6,660 bases of DNA from an uncultured Bacilli bacterium (GTDB lineage: Bacteria; Bacillota_I; Bacilli_A; RF39; UBA660). Positions 1 to 5,538 of the stretch are shown here, in pieces; position 1 is the first letter of the stretch; every line of letters starts with the position of its first letter. The position numbers and the translations under genes are program-made. The notes under the pieces are model-generated. The model was not told the origin of the DNA. It saw nothing but the letters and a program-made list of their open reading frames with translations, and made no database searches. Where the stretch lies: NCBI GenBank assembly GCA_905236935.1, contig CAJOQL010000037.1, positions 1 through 6,660 of the forward strand, read 5' to 3'.

Positions 1-25
1 CAATAATTTACAGATTTTAATATAT

Positions 26-56
26 AAAAATACACTTTATTATGGTGTATTTTTTC
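26..56 (+). terminator. Intrinsic terminator of an upstream gene outside the window
   Basis: A perfect 10-bp stem (AAAAATACAC at 26-35 pairing with GTGTATTTTT at 45-54) with a 9-base loop runs directly into a T tract. It presumably ends a plus-strand gene left of the window. Because the stem is flanked by A's on one side and T's on the other, it could work in both directions. It insulates tsaE from upstream transcription. Confidence 0.75.
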
Positions 57-80
57 TTTAACAAAAAATAATTTATGAAA

Positions 81-124
81 TTGTGTAAAGTTATATTTAC
101 AATAAAATACCTTTTATATATAAT
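81..124 (+). promoter_or_regulatory. Promoter region of tsaE (two overlapping candidates)
   Basis: Candidate A is TTTACA (96-101), a 17-base spacer and a perfect TATAAT (119-124). It would start transcription near 131, right at the ribosome binding site AGGTGA (132-137). Candidate B is TTGTGT (81-86), a 16-base spacer and TAAAAT (103-108), with a start near 115 that leaves a more usual short leader. A has the better match to consensus and B the more comfortable leader. Both lie in the gap between the terminator and tsaE, so a tsaE promoter here is likely whichever is used. Confidence 0.65.
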
Positions 125-141
125 TAAAAATAGGTGAGATT

Positions 142-594
142 ATGGAATATAAATATACATCTAGAAGCATAGATGACACAATGGAACTTGCTGAAAATAT
201 TGAATCAGAAAAATTTCCAGGTATGCTAATATGTTTGGAAGGTGAACTTGGATCAGGAAAAACCGTATTTGTAAAGGGCTTTGCAAAAAGTTTAGGTATT
301 ACTGAAACAATAACTAGTCCAACATTTACACTTATTAAAGAATATCATAGTGGAGAAATGCCTTTATATCATATGGATGTTTATCGTATTGAAGAATCTG
401 ATGGTACAATTGGTTTTAAAGATTACTTTAATAGTGAAGCAATATCAATAATAGAATGGGCTGATATGATTGAAGATGAATTACCAAAAGAACGATTAGA
501 GATTAAATTTAAACTAGTAGATGAAAACACAAGAATTCTTATTTTAAAACCTTATGGTGATAAATATGAAGATTTAGTAAATTCTGTATTATAG
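142..594 (+). CDS. tsaE: TsaE, ATPase of the tRNA t6A37 threonylcarbamoyl-transferase complex
   Basis: TsaE is the small P-loop ATPase that binds the TsaB-TsaD dimer and is needed for multiple turnovers of t6A37 synthesis on ANN-decoding tRNAs in the cytoplasm. The 150 residues match the usual family length. Visible motifs are the Walker A loop GELGSGKT (34-41), the switch-like SPTF (59-62), the family signature HMDVYR (77-82) and the Walker B-like IIEWAD with Glu105/Trp106. The start is set by AGGTGA (132-137), four bases before the ATG. In Bacillus this gene (ydiB) directly precedes tsaB. Here about 460 bases with a decayed gene and a terminator intervene, so tsaE probably forms its own transcription unit. 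No defect is seen in the protein. Confidence 0.95.
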   Translation: MEYKYTSRSIDDTMELAENIESEKFPGMLICLEGELGSGKTVFVKGFAKSLGITETITSPTFTLIKEYHSGEMPLYHMDVYRIEESDGTIGFKDYFNSEAISIIEWADMIEDELPKERLEIKFKLVDENTRILILKPYGDKYEDLVNSVL

Positions 595-644
595 CAAGAA
601 GTTATAATACTTTTATTTTAAAAAAATATATTTTATCATTCTTT

Positions 645-985
645 ATAAGAGCTGGTAATGTATCTAAATATTACTTAAAACATAAAAATGAAGACTTAAT
701 TAATTTCAAAATGGATAACAAATTTGGCTTAGAAATATCTAATATACAAATATTGTCTAAATAATAAGGAGATCTTTCCTATCCTATTTATTAGAAGAGA
801 TTAATGAAGTAAAATATTATTAAATTTATTAATTCACGTATTATTCCTAAAAATAGAGCTTTTGTCGAAAATATTATCCTTAATAGCATTTTCTGTCTAT
901 TACTTGATGAAAGAATAAAAAAATTAGCAACTTTATTCAAGATAGAGTTAAACATTATATTGATGTTTTAGAAAATAAATGGTTG
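645..985 (+). pseudogene. Decayed HipA-like kinase remnant (N-terminal pieces, frameshifted)
   Basis: This fills most of the 462-base gap between tsaE and tsaB, which has no intact gene. Frame pieces join into something protein-like. Codons from 663 to 761 read SKYYLKHKNEDLINFKMD and on to a stop at 762. A second frame around 768-800 reads KEIFPILF. A third from 819 reads FINSRIIPKNRAFVEN (825-872), then LLLDERIKKLATLF to about 938, after which a shift gives DRVKHYIDVLENKW (941-982). The pattern of a short beta-rich start followed by a 'SRxIPxNRxxV' segment resembles the N-terminal region of Firmicute HipA-like proteins; this is recalled from the family, not searched. At least three frameshifts and stops make it non-functional, and most of the kinase domain is missing. 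ATG at 658-660 is two bases out of frame with the first piece, so it may be the former start. The decay is visible; the HipA identity is inference. Confidence 0.45.
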
Positions 986-1014
986 AAGCTAGTATATAGT
1001 ATACTAGTTTTTTT
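986..1014 (+). terminator. Strong intrinsic terminator between tsaE and tsaB
   Basis: A perfect 8-bp inverted repeat (CTAGTATA at 989-996 and TATACTAG at 1000-1007, 3-base loop) extends outward through a G-T pair and two A-T pairs and runs into seven T's (1008-1014). It should end transcription from tsaE and the decayed gene, so tsaB needs its own promoter just downstream. Confidence 0.85.
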
Positions 1015-1026
1015 CTTAATTTGTAG

Positions 1027-1052
1027 TATAATATTAATGAATTTGGAAGTGA
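1027..1052 (+). promoter_or_regulatory. -10 box and ribosome binding site of the tsaB-rimI-tsaD operon
   Basis: A perfect TATAAT lies at 1027-1032. No good -35 is present 16-18 bases upstream, because that position falls in the right arm of the terminator hairpin (about 1003-1010). GGAAGTGA (1045-1052), one base from the ideal GGAGGTGA, sits four bases before the tsaB ATG. A promoter is expected here because the terminator cuts tsaB off from tsaE, but its -35 is weak or unusual. Confidence 0.55.
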
Positions 1053-1056
1053 TAAA

Positions 1057-1629
1057 ATGAATACTTTATTTATAAGTACTTATAGTGACATAATCACTAT
1101 TGGTTTATTAAATGATGGAAAAGAAATAATAAAAAAAGAAAAAAAGTCTCTACGTGGACATAGTGAACTTATTGTTCCTACAATTGATGAGATACTTAAA
1201 GAAAATAATTTAACTCCTAAAGAATTAAATGAAATTATAGTAGTAAGTGGACCAGGAAGTTTTACTGGTGTTAGACTTGGAATTACAGTTGCAAAAACTT
1301 TAGCTTATACTTTAAATATTCCTATTAAAACTATAACAAGTATTGAAGCAATAGCTTCTTCTATAAAAGAAGAAAATAAAATTATTTATATAAATGATCC
1401 TAAGGGTAAATATATTGGAGAGTTTAATAATAATAAATTAATAAATCTATTTTATTTAAAAGAAGATGAAGCTAATAATTATTTAAATAATTCTAATTTA
1501 CCAATATATAATGATTATAATTTAGATTTAAATGAAATATATAAATATTCTAAGAATATAGATTATACTTCTGCTCATGCTGTAAAAGCCGTTTATATAA
1601 AAGGAATTGAAGCATTAAATGGTAAGTAG
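1057..1629 (+). CDS. tsaB: TsaB, non-catalytic scaffold partner of TsaD in t6A37 synthesis
   Basis: TsaB is an ASKHA-fold paralogue of TsaD that lacks the catalytic metal site and forms the core dimer with TsaD, to which TsaE binds. The hallmark GPGSFTGVRLG (65-75) is intact, preceded by HSELIVPTIDEIL (35-47) as usual. The first strand reads LFISTYSD where many members have LaIDTS, fitting a non-catalytic role. At 190 residues it is shorter than typical TsaB (about 220-240). The conserved N-terminal dimerisation lobe is complete and the C-terminal lobe is reduced and Asn/Lys-rich. The protein ends in a recognisable AVYIKGIEAL tail, so it looks compact rather than truncated. GGAAGTGA precedes the ATG by four bases. 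The last 11 bases overlap rimI, so the two are translationally coupled. Confidence 0.92.
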   Translation: MNTLFISTYSDIITIGLLNDGKEIIKKEKKSLRGHSELIVPTIDEILKENNLTPKELNEIIVVSGPGSFTGVRLGITVAKTLAYTLNIPIKTITSIEAIASSIKEENKIIYINDPKGKYIGEFNNNKLINLFYLKEDEANNYLNNSNLPIYNDYNLDLNEIYKYSKNIDYTSAHAVKAVYIKGIEALNGK

Positions 1630-2038
1630 TTTTATAGTAGAAGATATAGATATAATAAATGAATTAGGTAGTATATTAAATCCTAAATTTAAAGAATTAT
1701 TTCATATTAACGACTTAAATAAAAATGAAAAAATATATGTTTATAAAGAAAATAACAAAATATTAGGCTTTATCCACATTAGTATTAACTTTGAAGTAGT
1801 AGATTTATTAAATATAGTAGTAAATGAAAAAGAAAGAAATAAAGGTATAGGTACTATATTAATGGATTATATGATTACAGATTTACCAAGTAATACTTCT
1901 AGAATACTTTTAGAAGTTAATGAAAAAAATATAGATGCTATTAAATTATATTATAGATTTAATTTTGAAGTTATAAATGAAAGAAAAAAGTATTATGGAG
2001 ATAATAATGCTTTAATAATGGAAAGGAAATTAAGATGA
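1619..2038 (+). CDS. rimI: RimI-like GNAT N-acetyltransferase
   Basis: This is a single-domain GNAT acetyltransferase of 139 residues, close to RimI length. RimI acetylates the N-terminal Ala of ribosomal protein S18, and the gene is habitually encoded between tsaB and tsaD. The acetyl-CoA pyrophosphate loop is RNKGIG (73-78), following the strand NIVVNE. The C-terminal signature LEVNEKNIDAIKLYYRFNF (98-116) and RKKYY (122-126) match the 'LEVRxxNxxAxxLYxxxGF...RxxYY' pattern of the family, with Asn in place of the usual Gly before Phe116. The start overlaps the end of tsaB by 11 bases, with AAGGAA at 1601-1606 upstream, and the TGA stop overlaps the tsaD start as ATGA. The substrate is not shown by sequence; many GNATs in this position could acetylate other proteins. 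Confidence 0.88.
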   Translation: MVSSFIVEDIDIINELGSILNPKFKELFHINDLNKNEKIYVYKENNKILGFIHISINFEVVDLLNIVVNEKERNKGIGTILMDYMITDLPSNTSRILLEVNEKNIDAIKLYYRFNFEVINERKKYYGDNNALIMERKLR

Positions 2039-3039
2039 AAGATGTATATATATTAGGAGTTGAATCATCTTGTGATGAAACAAGTATTTCAATTATTAAA
2101 AATGGATGTATTGATATTGCAACTACTATTCTTACCCAAATAGATACTCATGCATCATTTGGTGGAGTAGTGCCAGAAATAGCAAGTCGTATGCATAGTG
2201 AGAATATTACTATGGTTTTAGAAGATGTGTTTTCTAAAACTGATTTAACTATGGATAATATTGATGCTATTGCAGTAACATACGCACCAGGTCTTCTAGG
2301 TAGTTTGTTAGTTGGATTAGAATTTGCTAAAACATTAAGTTTAGTTTACAATAAACCTCTAATTAAAGTTCATCATATTGCCGGACATATTTATGCTAAT
2401 AATTTAGTAGAAAAAATGGAATTTCCTCTTTTAGCATTAGTAGTAAGTGGAGGACATACTGAATTAGTTTTAATGGAAGATGATTATAAATTTAAAGTAT
2501 TAGGTTCTACTTTAGATGATGCTATTGGAGAAGTATATGATAAAGTAGCAAGAGTATTAGATTTACCATATCCAGGAGGCCCAAGAATTGACAAGCTTGC
2601 AAAAGAAGGAAAGTCAACTTATAATTTACCAAAACCAATGGATAATGATGAATTAGATTTTTCTTACAGTGGACTTAAAAGTGCAGTTATAAATTTAGTT
2701 CATAATGAAAAACAAAGAGGAAATACTATAAGAAAAGAAGACTTAGCCGCAACTTTTCAAAATATCGCTATTGACGAATTAATAAGAAAAACTAGATTAG
2801 CTATTAAACAAACTAATTCTAAAAGATTAATAATTGCTGGCGGAGTATCAGCAAATAGTTATCTTAGAAGTGAATTTGAAAAGTTAGCAAATGAAGAAAA
2901 TATAAAACTAACAATTCCTCCCATTAAATATTGTACCGATAATGCTGCAATGATAGGTTGTGCTGCATATCCATTATATTTAAAAAAAGAATTTACTAAC
3001 CTAAACTTAAATGCTCAAAGTACCCTAGATTTATTTTAA
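2035..3039 (+). CDS. tsaD: TsaD, catalytic tRNA N6-adenosine threonylcarbamoyltransferase
   Basis: TsaD (Kae1/Gcp family) transfers threonylcarbamoyl from threonylcarbamoyl-AMP to N6 of A37 in ANN-decoding tRNAs. The 334 residues are full length. Signatures in order are GVESSCDETSISI (8-20), FGGVVPEIASRMHSE (42-56), the metal-binding histidines of HHIAGH (His114 and His118), VVSGGHTEL (136-144), DDAIGEVYDKVARVLDLPYP followed by GGP, FSYSGLKSAV, GGVSAN and CTDNAAMIG with the third metal ligand Asp302. No key residue is missing. The ATG overlaps the rimI stop as ATGA, with AGGAA (2024-2028) just upstream, so it is coupled to rimI. No hairpin follows the stop, so some read-through into the surface-protein gene is possible. 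Confidence 0.97.
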   Translation: MKDVYILGVESSCDETSISIIKNGCIDIATTILTQIDTHASFGGVVPEIASRMHSENITMVLEDVFSKTDLTMDNIDAIAVTYAPGLLGSLLVGLEFAKTLSLVYNKPLIKVHHIAGHIYANNLVEKMEFPLLALVVSGGHTELVLMEDDYKFKVLGSTLDDAIGEVYDKVARVLDLPYPGGPRIDKLAKEGKSTYNLPKPMDNDELDFSYSGLKSAVINLVHNEKQRGNTIRKEDLAATFQNIAIDELIRKTRLAIKQTNSKRLIIAGGVSANSYLRSEFEKLANEENIKLTIPPIKYCTDNAAMIGCAAYPLYLKKEFTNLNLNAQSTLDLF

Positions 3040-3048
3040 CATTAGGAC

Positions 3049-3077
3049 TTGTTAAAGCTAAAAAAATATTGTAAAAT
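3049..3077 (+). promoter_or_regulatory. Promoter of the surface-protein gene, likely leaderless
   Basis: TTGTTA (3049-3054), a 17-base spacer and TAAAAT (3072-3077) form a good sigma-A-type promoter. The predicted start, about seven bases after the -10 box, is at 3083-3085, which is the ATG itself (3084). No Shine-Dalgarno sequence lies between the -10 box and the ATG, consistent with a leaderless mRNA. Confidence 0.6.
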
Positions 3078-3083
3078 AGTAAT

Positions 3084-4304
3084 ATGGAAAATAAAGAGAA
3101 GAATAACATATATTATCGTTTACTTATGATTAGCGCAATTATAATACCAGTTATAATTGGTTTTTCATACGCTTATTTTTTAGCAGTAGTAAAAGTAACT
3201 AATGATAAACCTACTACTATAACTGGAACTATAGTATCTGATATTGATTTTGAACTAGTAGATGAAAATAATTCATACATAAAAGCTACTAACTTAATAC
3301 CTTTAACATCTGATCAAGTTAGCATATATGCTGAAACAGGTAACTTTAGTGTTAGAGCTGGAAACAATAACAACAATGTTTTATATACAATTTCTTTAAC
3401 AGATGTAAACATACCAGATGAACTAAAAAATGAGTATTTCAAATGGAAATTAGTATGTACATCTTGCAATAGTAATTCATCTAAAAACATCGAAGGAAGC
3501 TTTATAAATGCAACAAATGAATTAATACTTAACACTGAACTATTAATTGAGCCTAATACTATTGATGACTACAAAATAATGATTTGGTTAGAAGAATCAG
3601 ATATAGATCAAAATAATACTATGAATAAATCATTTAGTGCTAAAGTTAAAGTAAATGGCGAATTAACTAAAATGAAATTACATAAAGAATATCGTCAAAA
3701 ATATCGTCAACTAGAATGGATAGCAAGTACTGGTACACAATATATTGATACAGGTGTAAGTCCAAGTATGTATGATGGAAATTATACTTTAGAATTAGAG
3801 GAATTACATAGTGCAATTACAAAAAATTTATACTTATTTGGAGCAGGTACTGGAAGTGAACCAGAAAATTCAAGGGCACTTTTCAGAATAACTGGTAGCT
3901 CTGGTGGTAAATCATGCGCATTTTATACTAATGCATCAAGTGGTAGCTCTAATAGTGTGTCATGCAGTGGATTAATAATAAATAGTGTTAATTATATAAA
4001 AGTAATAGCTAATACAGCAAATCACGTAAGAAAAGTTCAAATTAATGAAGCAACTAAATCATCTTCTGCGACCTTCGTATCTATAAGCAATAAGACTTTC
4101 ACTATATTTGGTGCGAGAACTTCAACTAAGTTTTCAGGGCGACTTTATTATTTAAAAATATATGGTAAAGACAATCTAGTTCGTAACTTTATTCCAGCAC
4201 AACGCATAAGCGATAATAAAGTAGGTTTATATGATATTATAGAAAATAAATTTTATAGTAATGTTGCTACCGGTAAAGATTTTACACCAGGACCTACCAT
4301 CTAA
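3084..4304 (+). CDS. Membrane-anchored surface protein: camelysin/TasA-like N-terminal half, LamG-like C-terminal half
   Basis: This 406-residue protein begins with a short basic/polar stretch (1-12) and one hydrophobic segment (13-36) containing GFSYAYF, like the 'G-x-F-A-Y-F' end of the camelysin/TasA signal segment. It is probably exported and anchored, or processed by a signal peptidase. Residues about 40-195 form an Asn/Thr-rich beta domain with TGTIVSDIDFEL and IPDELKNEYFKWKL, plus a CTSC pair (Cys125/Cys128). A short linker (EYRQKYRQ, 202-209) leads to a LamG/concanavalin-like module opening with LEWIASTGTQYIDTG and closing with LYYLKIYGKDNLVRNFIPAQ, then KVGLYDIIENKFY and GKDFTPGP. 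This module is common in surface and phage-linked proteins of gut Firmicutes and is often taken as glycan-binding. No sortase motif or C-terminal anchor is seen. No sipW-like signal peptidase is adjacent. The ligand and role are unknown; binding to host or cell-wall glycans is inference. No ribosome binding site precedes the ATG. Confidence 0.8.
   Translation: MENKEKNNIYYRLLMISAIIIPVIIGFSYAYFLAVVKVTNDKPTTITGTIVSDIDFELVDENNSYIKATNLIPLTSDQVSIYAETGNFSVRAGNNNNNVLYTISLTDVNIPDELKNEYFKWKLVCTSCNSNSSKNIEGSFINATNELILNTELLIEPNTIDDYKIMIWLEESDIDQNNTMNKSFSAKVKVNGELTKMKLHKEYRQKYRQLEWIASTGTQYIDTGVSPSMYDGNYTLELEELHSAITKNLYLFGAGTGSEPENSRALFRITGSSGGKSCAFYTNASSGSSNSVSCSGLIINSVNYIKVIANTANHVRKVQINEATKSSSATFVSISNKTFTIFGARTSTKFSGRLYYLKIYGKDNLVRNFIPAQRISDNKVGLYDIIENKFYSNVATGKDFTPGPTI
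3687..3710 (+). repeat. 12-base tandem duplication at the domain linker
   Basis: Two adjacent 12-base units (3687-3698 and 3699-3710) differ only in their first base and encode EYRQ-KYRQ. They lie exactly at the seam between the camelysin-like and LamG-like halves, so the linker was probably lengthened by slippage or carries the trace of the fusion. Confidence 0.7.
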
Positions 4305-4327
4305 AGAAAGACTTAATGTCTTTTTTT
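4303..4327 (+). terminator. Intrinsic terminator of the surface-protein gene
   Basis: A stem of AAAGAC (4307-4312) and GTCTTT (4318-4323) with a 5-base loop, extendable by a G-T and three A-T pairs back into the stop codon, leads into seven T's (4321-4327). The stem begins within the stop codon, so the transcript has almost no 3' untranslated region. Confidence 0.8.
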
Positions 4328-4376
4328 ATAACATTTTATATGATTTAATAGTTAATCAATATGCCTACTTTTTTTC

Positions 4377-4417
4377 TTTGCAAAAATACAATCATGTTGT
4401 ACAATATATACGGTGAT
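4377..4417 (+). promoter_or_regulatory. Promoter and ribosome binding site of the patatin gene
   Basis: TTTGCA (4377-4382), a 17-base spacer and TACAAT (4400-4405) predict a transcription start near 4412. GGTGAT (4412-4417) is the ribosome binding site, four bases before the ATG at 4422. As at tsaE candidate A, the -10 box is only six bases from the ribosome binding site, so the leader is extremely short. Confidence 0.6.
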
Positions 4418-4421
4418 TGAA

Positions 4422-5474
4422 ATGGTCGGAATAGCATTAGAAGGTGGCGGAGCCAAAGGAGCTTATCAGGCAGGAGCTTATATAGCATTAAGAAAAAATG
4501 GTATTAAACCTAAAATAATAGCAGGGACTTCAATTGGTTCTGTAAATGCTGCCTTAATGGCTCAAGGAGATATTAATAAATTAGTTAAACTATGGCTTAA
4601 TACAAAGGCAGATATCTTTGGATTAAACAGTGATATTATCGACCATATTAAACATAAAAGATTTACTAAAAGTGATATTAAACCAACTTATGTTAATATT
4701 AAACAAATAATTCATAATAAAGGTATTGATACAACTGTCTTTCAAGATATGTTAAAAGAAAATATTAATGAAAAACGTCTTCGTAAAAGTAAAATTAAAT
4801 TAGGCCTTATAACAGTTAGATTACATGGCAAACCAGAACCACTCCAGCTAACTATAGATGATATTCCCTATGGTAAAGTACCGGAATACATTATGGCATC
4901 TTGTTACTTACCAGTATTTAAAATGAAACCTATAATTGACAATAATTATTATATAGATGGTGGTTTTTATAATAATGTTCCTTTATCATTAGTAGAAAAA
5001 TATGGTTGTGATACAATTTATTCTATAAGAATTAAAGGTATTGGATTTAAAAGAAATAAATTAAATAAAAATACAAAAGTAATTGAAATATGTCCTAGAA
5101 AAAGTTTAGGTTCAATAATATTATTTAATAGAGAATCCAATGAAAGAAATATGCGTTTAGGATATTATGATGCTCTAAAAGTAATTAAGCACCTAGATGG
5201 AATTGATTATTATTTTAAAAATAAAAATGAAAAGTATTATGATCATATTGTACGAAATATCAGTAATACTACACTAAATAATCTTAAAAAGAAATATCGA
5301 GCTAAAACAAATAAAGAACTAGTAATTAAAATAGTAGAAATAATCCTAAAAGAAAATAAAGTAGACGAGTTTAATATTTATAATATAAAATACACTATAT
5401 ATAACATAAAAAAACATTTAAAAATTAGAAATTATCAACTATCAAGATTTATAAAAAAATGCAAAATATTTTAA
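4422..5474 (+). CDS. Patatin-like phospholipase (acyl hydrolase)
   Basis: This 350-residue patatin-family enzyme is a Ser-Asp dyad acyl hydrolase, expected to cleave acyl esters of phospholipids or related lipids. From the ATG at 4422, the oxyanion loop GGGAKGAYQAG (8-18) stands near the N-terminus, the nucleophile elbow GTSIG has Ser37, and the dyad Asp179 is in DGGFYNNVP. Motif MASCYLPVFK before the Asp is also typical. There is no signal peptide or membrane segment, so it should act in the cytoplasm or at the inner membrane face. The last 100 or so residues form a basic, probably helical tail (RNMRLGYYDALKV onward) with two IYNIK copies. A GTG at 4413 would add three residues, but its first bases are part of GGTGAT, the ribosome binding site for ATG 4422, so I prefer the ATG. 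It has its own promoter. Substrate is unknown. Confidence 0.9.
   Translation: MVGIALEGGGAKGAYQAGAYIALRKNGIKPKIIAGTSIGSVNAALMAQGDINKLVKLWLNTKADIFGLNSDIIDHIKHKRFTKSDIKPTYVNIKQIIHNKGIDTTVFQDMLKENINEKRLRKSKIKLGLITVRLHGKPEPLQLTIDDIPYGKVPEYIMASCYLPVFKMKPIIDNNYYIDGGFYNNVPLSLVEKYGCDTIYSIRIKGIGFKRNKLNKNTKVIEICPRKSLGSIILFNRESNERNMRLGYYDALKVIKHLDGIDYYFKNKNEKYYDHIVRNISNTTLNNLKKKYRAKTNKELVIKIVEIILKENKVDEFNIYNIKYTIYNIKKHLKIRNYQLSRFIKKCKIF
5376..5411 (+). repeat. Degenerate 15-base repeat in the patatin tail
   Basis: Units at 5376-5390 and 5397-5411 both encode IYNIK and are separated by two codons (Tyr-Thr). They differ at a few third positions. This is a small AT-rich duplication in the non-catalytic C-terminal tail (residues 319-330). 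Confidence 0.5.
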
Positions 5475-5484
5475 ATATCTTTAG

Positions 5485-5530
5485 TTGCAAAGTATTCTTA
5501 AAATATAATATAATACTACTAGCAAAGGAG
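5485..5530 (+). promoter_or_regulatory. Promoter and strong ribosome binding site of the YebC-family gene
   Basis: TTGCAA (5485-5490), an 18-base spacer and a perfect TATAAT (5509-5514; another TATAAT overlaps at 5504-5509) predict a start near 5521. AAAGGAG (5524-5530) sits eight bases before the ATG at 5539 and is the best Shine-Dalgarno in the window, which suggests high expression. No terminator separates the patatin gene, so read-through may add to it. Confidence 0.65.
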
Positions 5531-5538
5531 TGTAACTT

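Noticed and set aside
2031..2060. Possible Mycoplasma-type code (TGA as Trp), considered because of the AT bias
   Set aside because: rimI ends in TGA exactly at the ATGA overlap with tsaD, conserved Trp residues are encoded by TGG, and no gene carries an in-frame TGA.
3314..3535. 73-codon minus-strand open frame inside the surface-protein gene
   Set aside because: It lies wholly within a well-supported gene on the other strand, has no ribosome binding site or recognisable motif, and arises from the low stop frequency on the reverse of Asn/Thr/Ile-rich sequence.
4413..4421. GTG start for the patatin gene (three extra residues)
   Set aside because: The GTG is inside GGTGAT, the ribosome binding site at the right distance for ATG 4422, and has no site of its own; the family oxyanion loop also begins only a few residues after the ATG.
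5375..5415. AT-rich repeat as an origin, iteron or array
   Set aside because: Only two degenerate units exist, they lie in frame inside the patatin gene, and there is no spacer regularity or DnaA-type box.
4422..5474. Patatin as part of an anti-phage system such as CBASS (CapV-type)
   Set aside because: No cyclase, nucleotide-sensor or other defence gene is adjacent, and the gene has its own promoter between unrelated genes.
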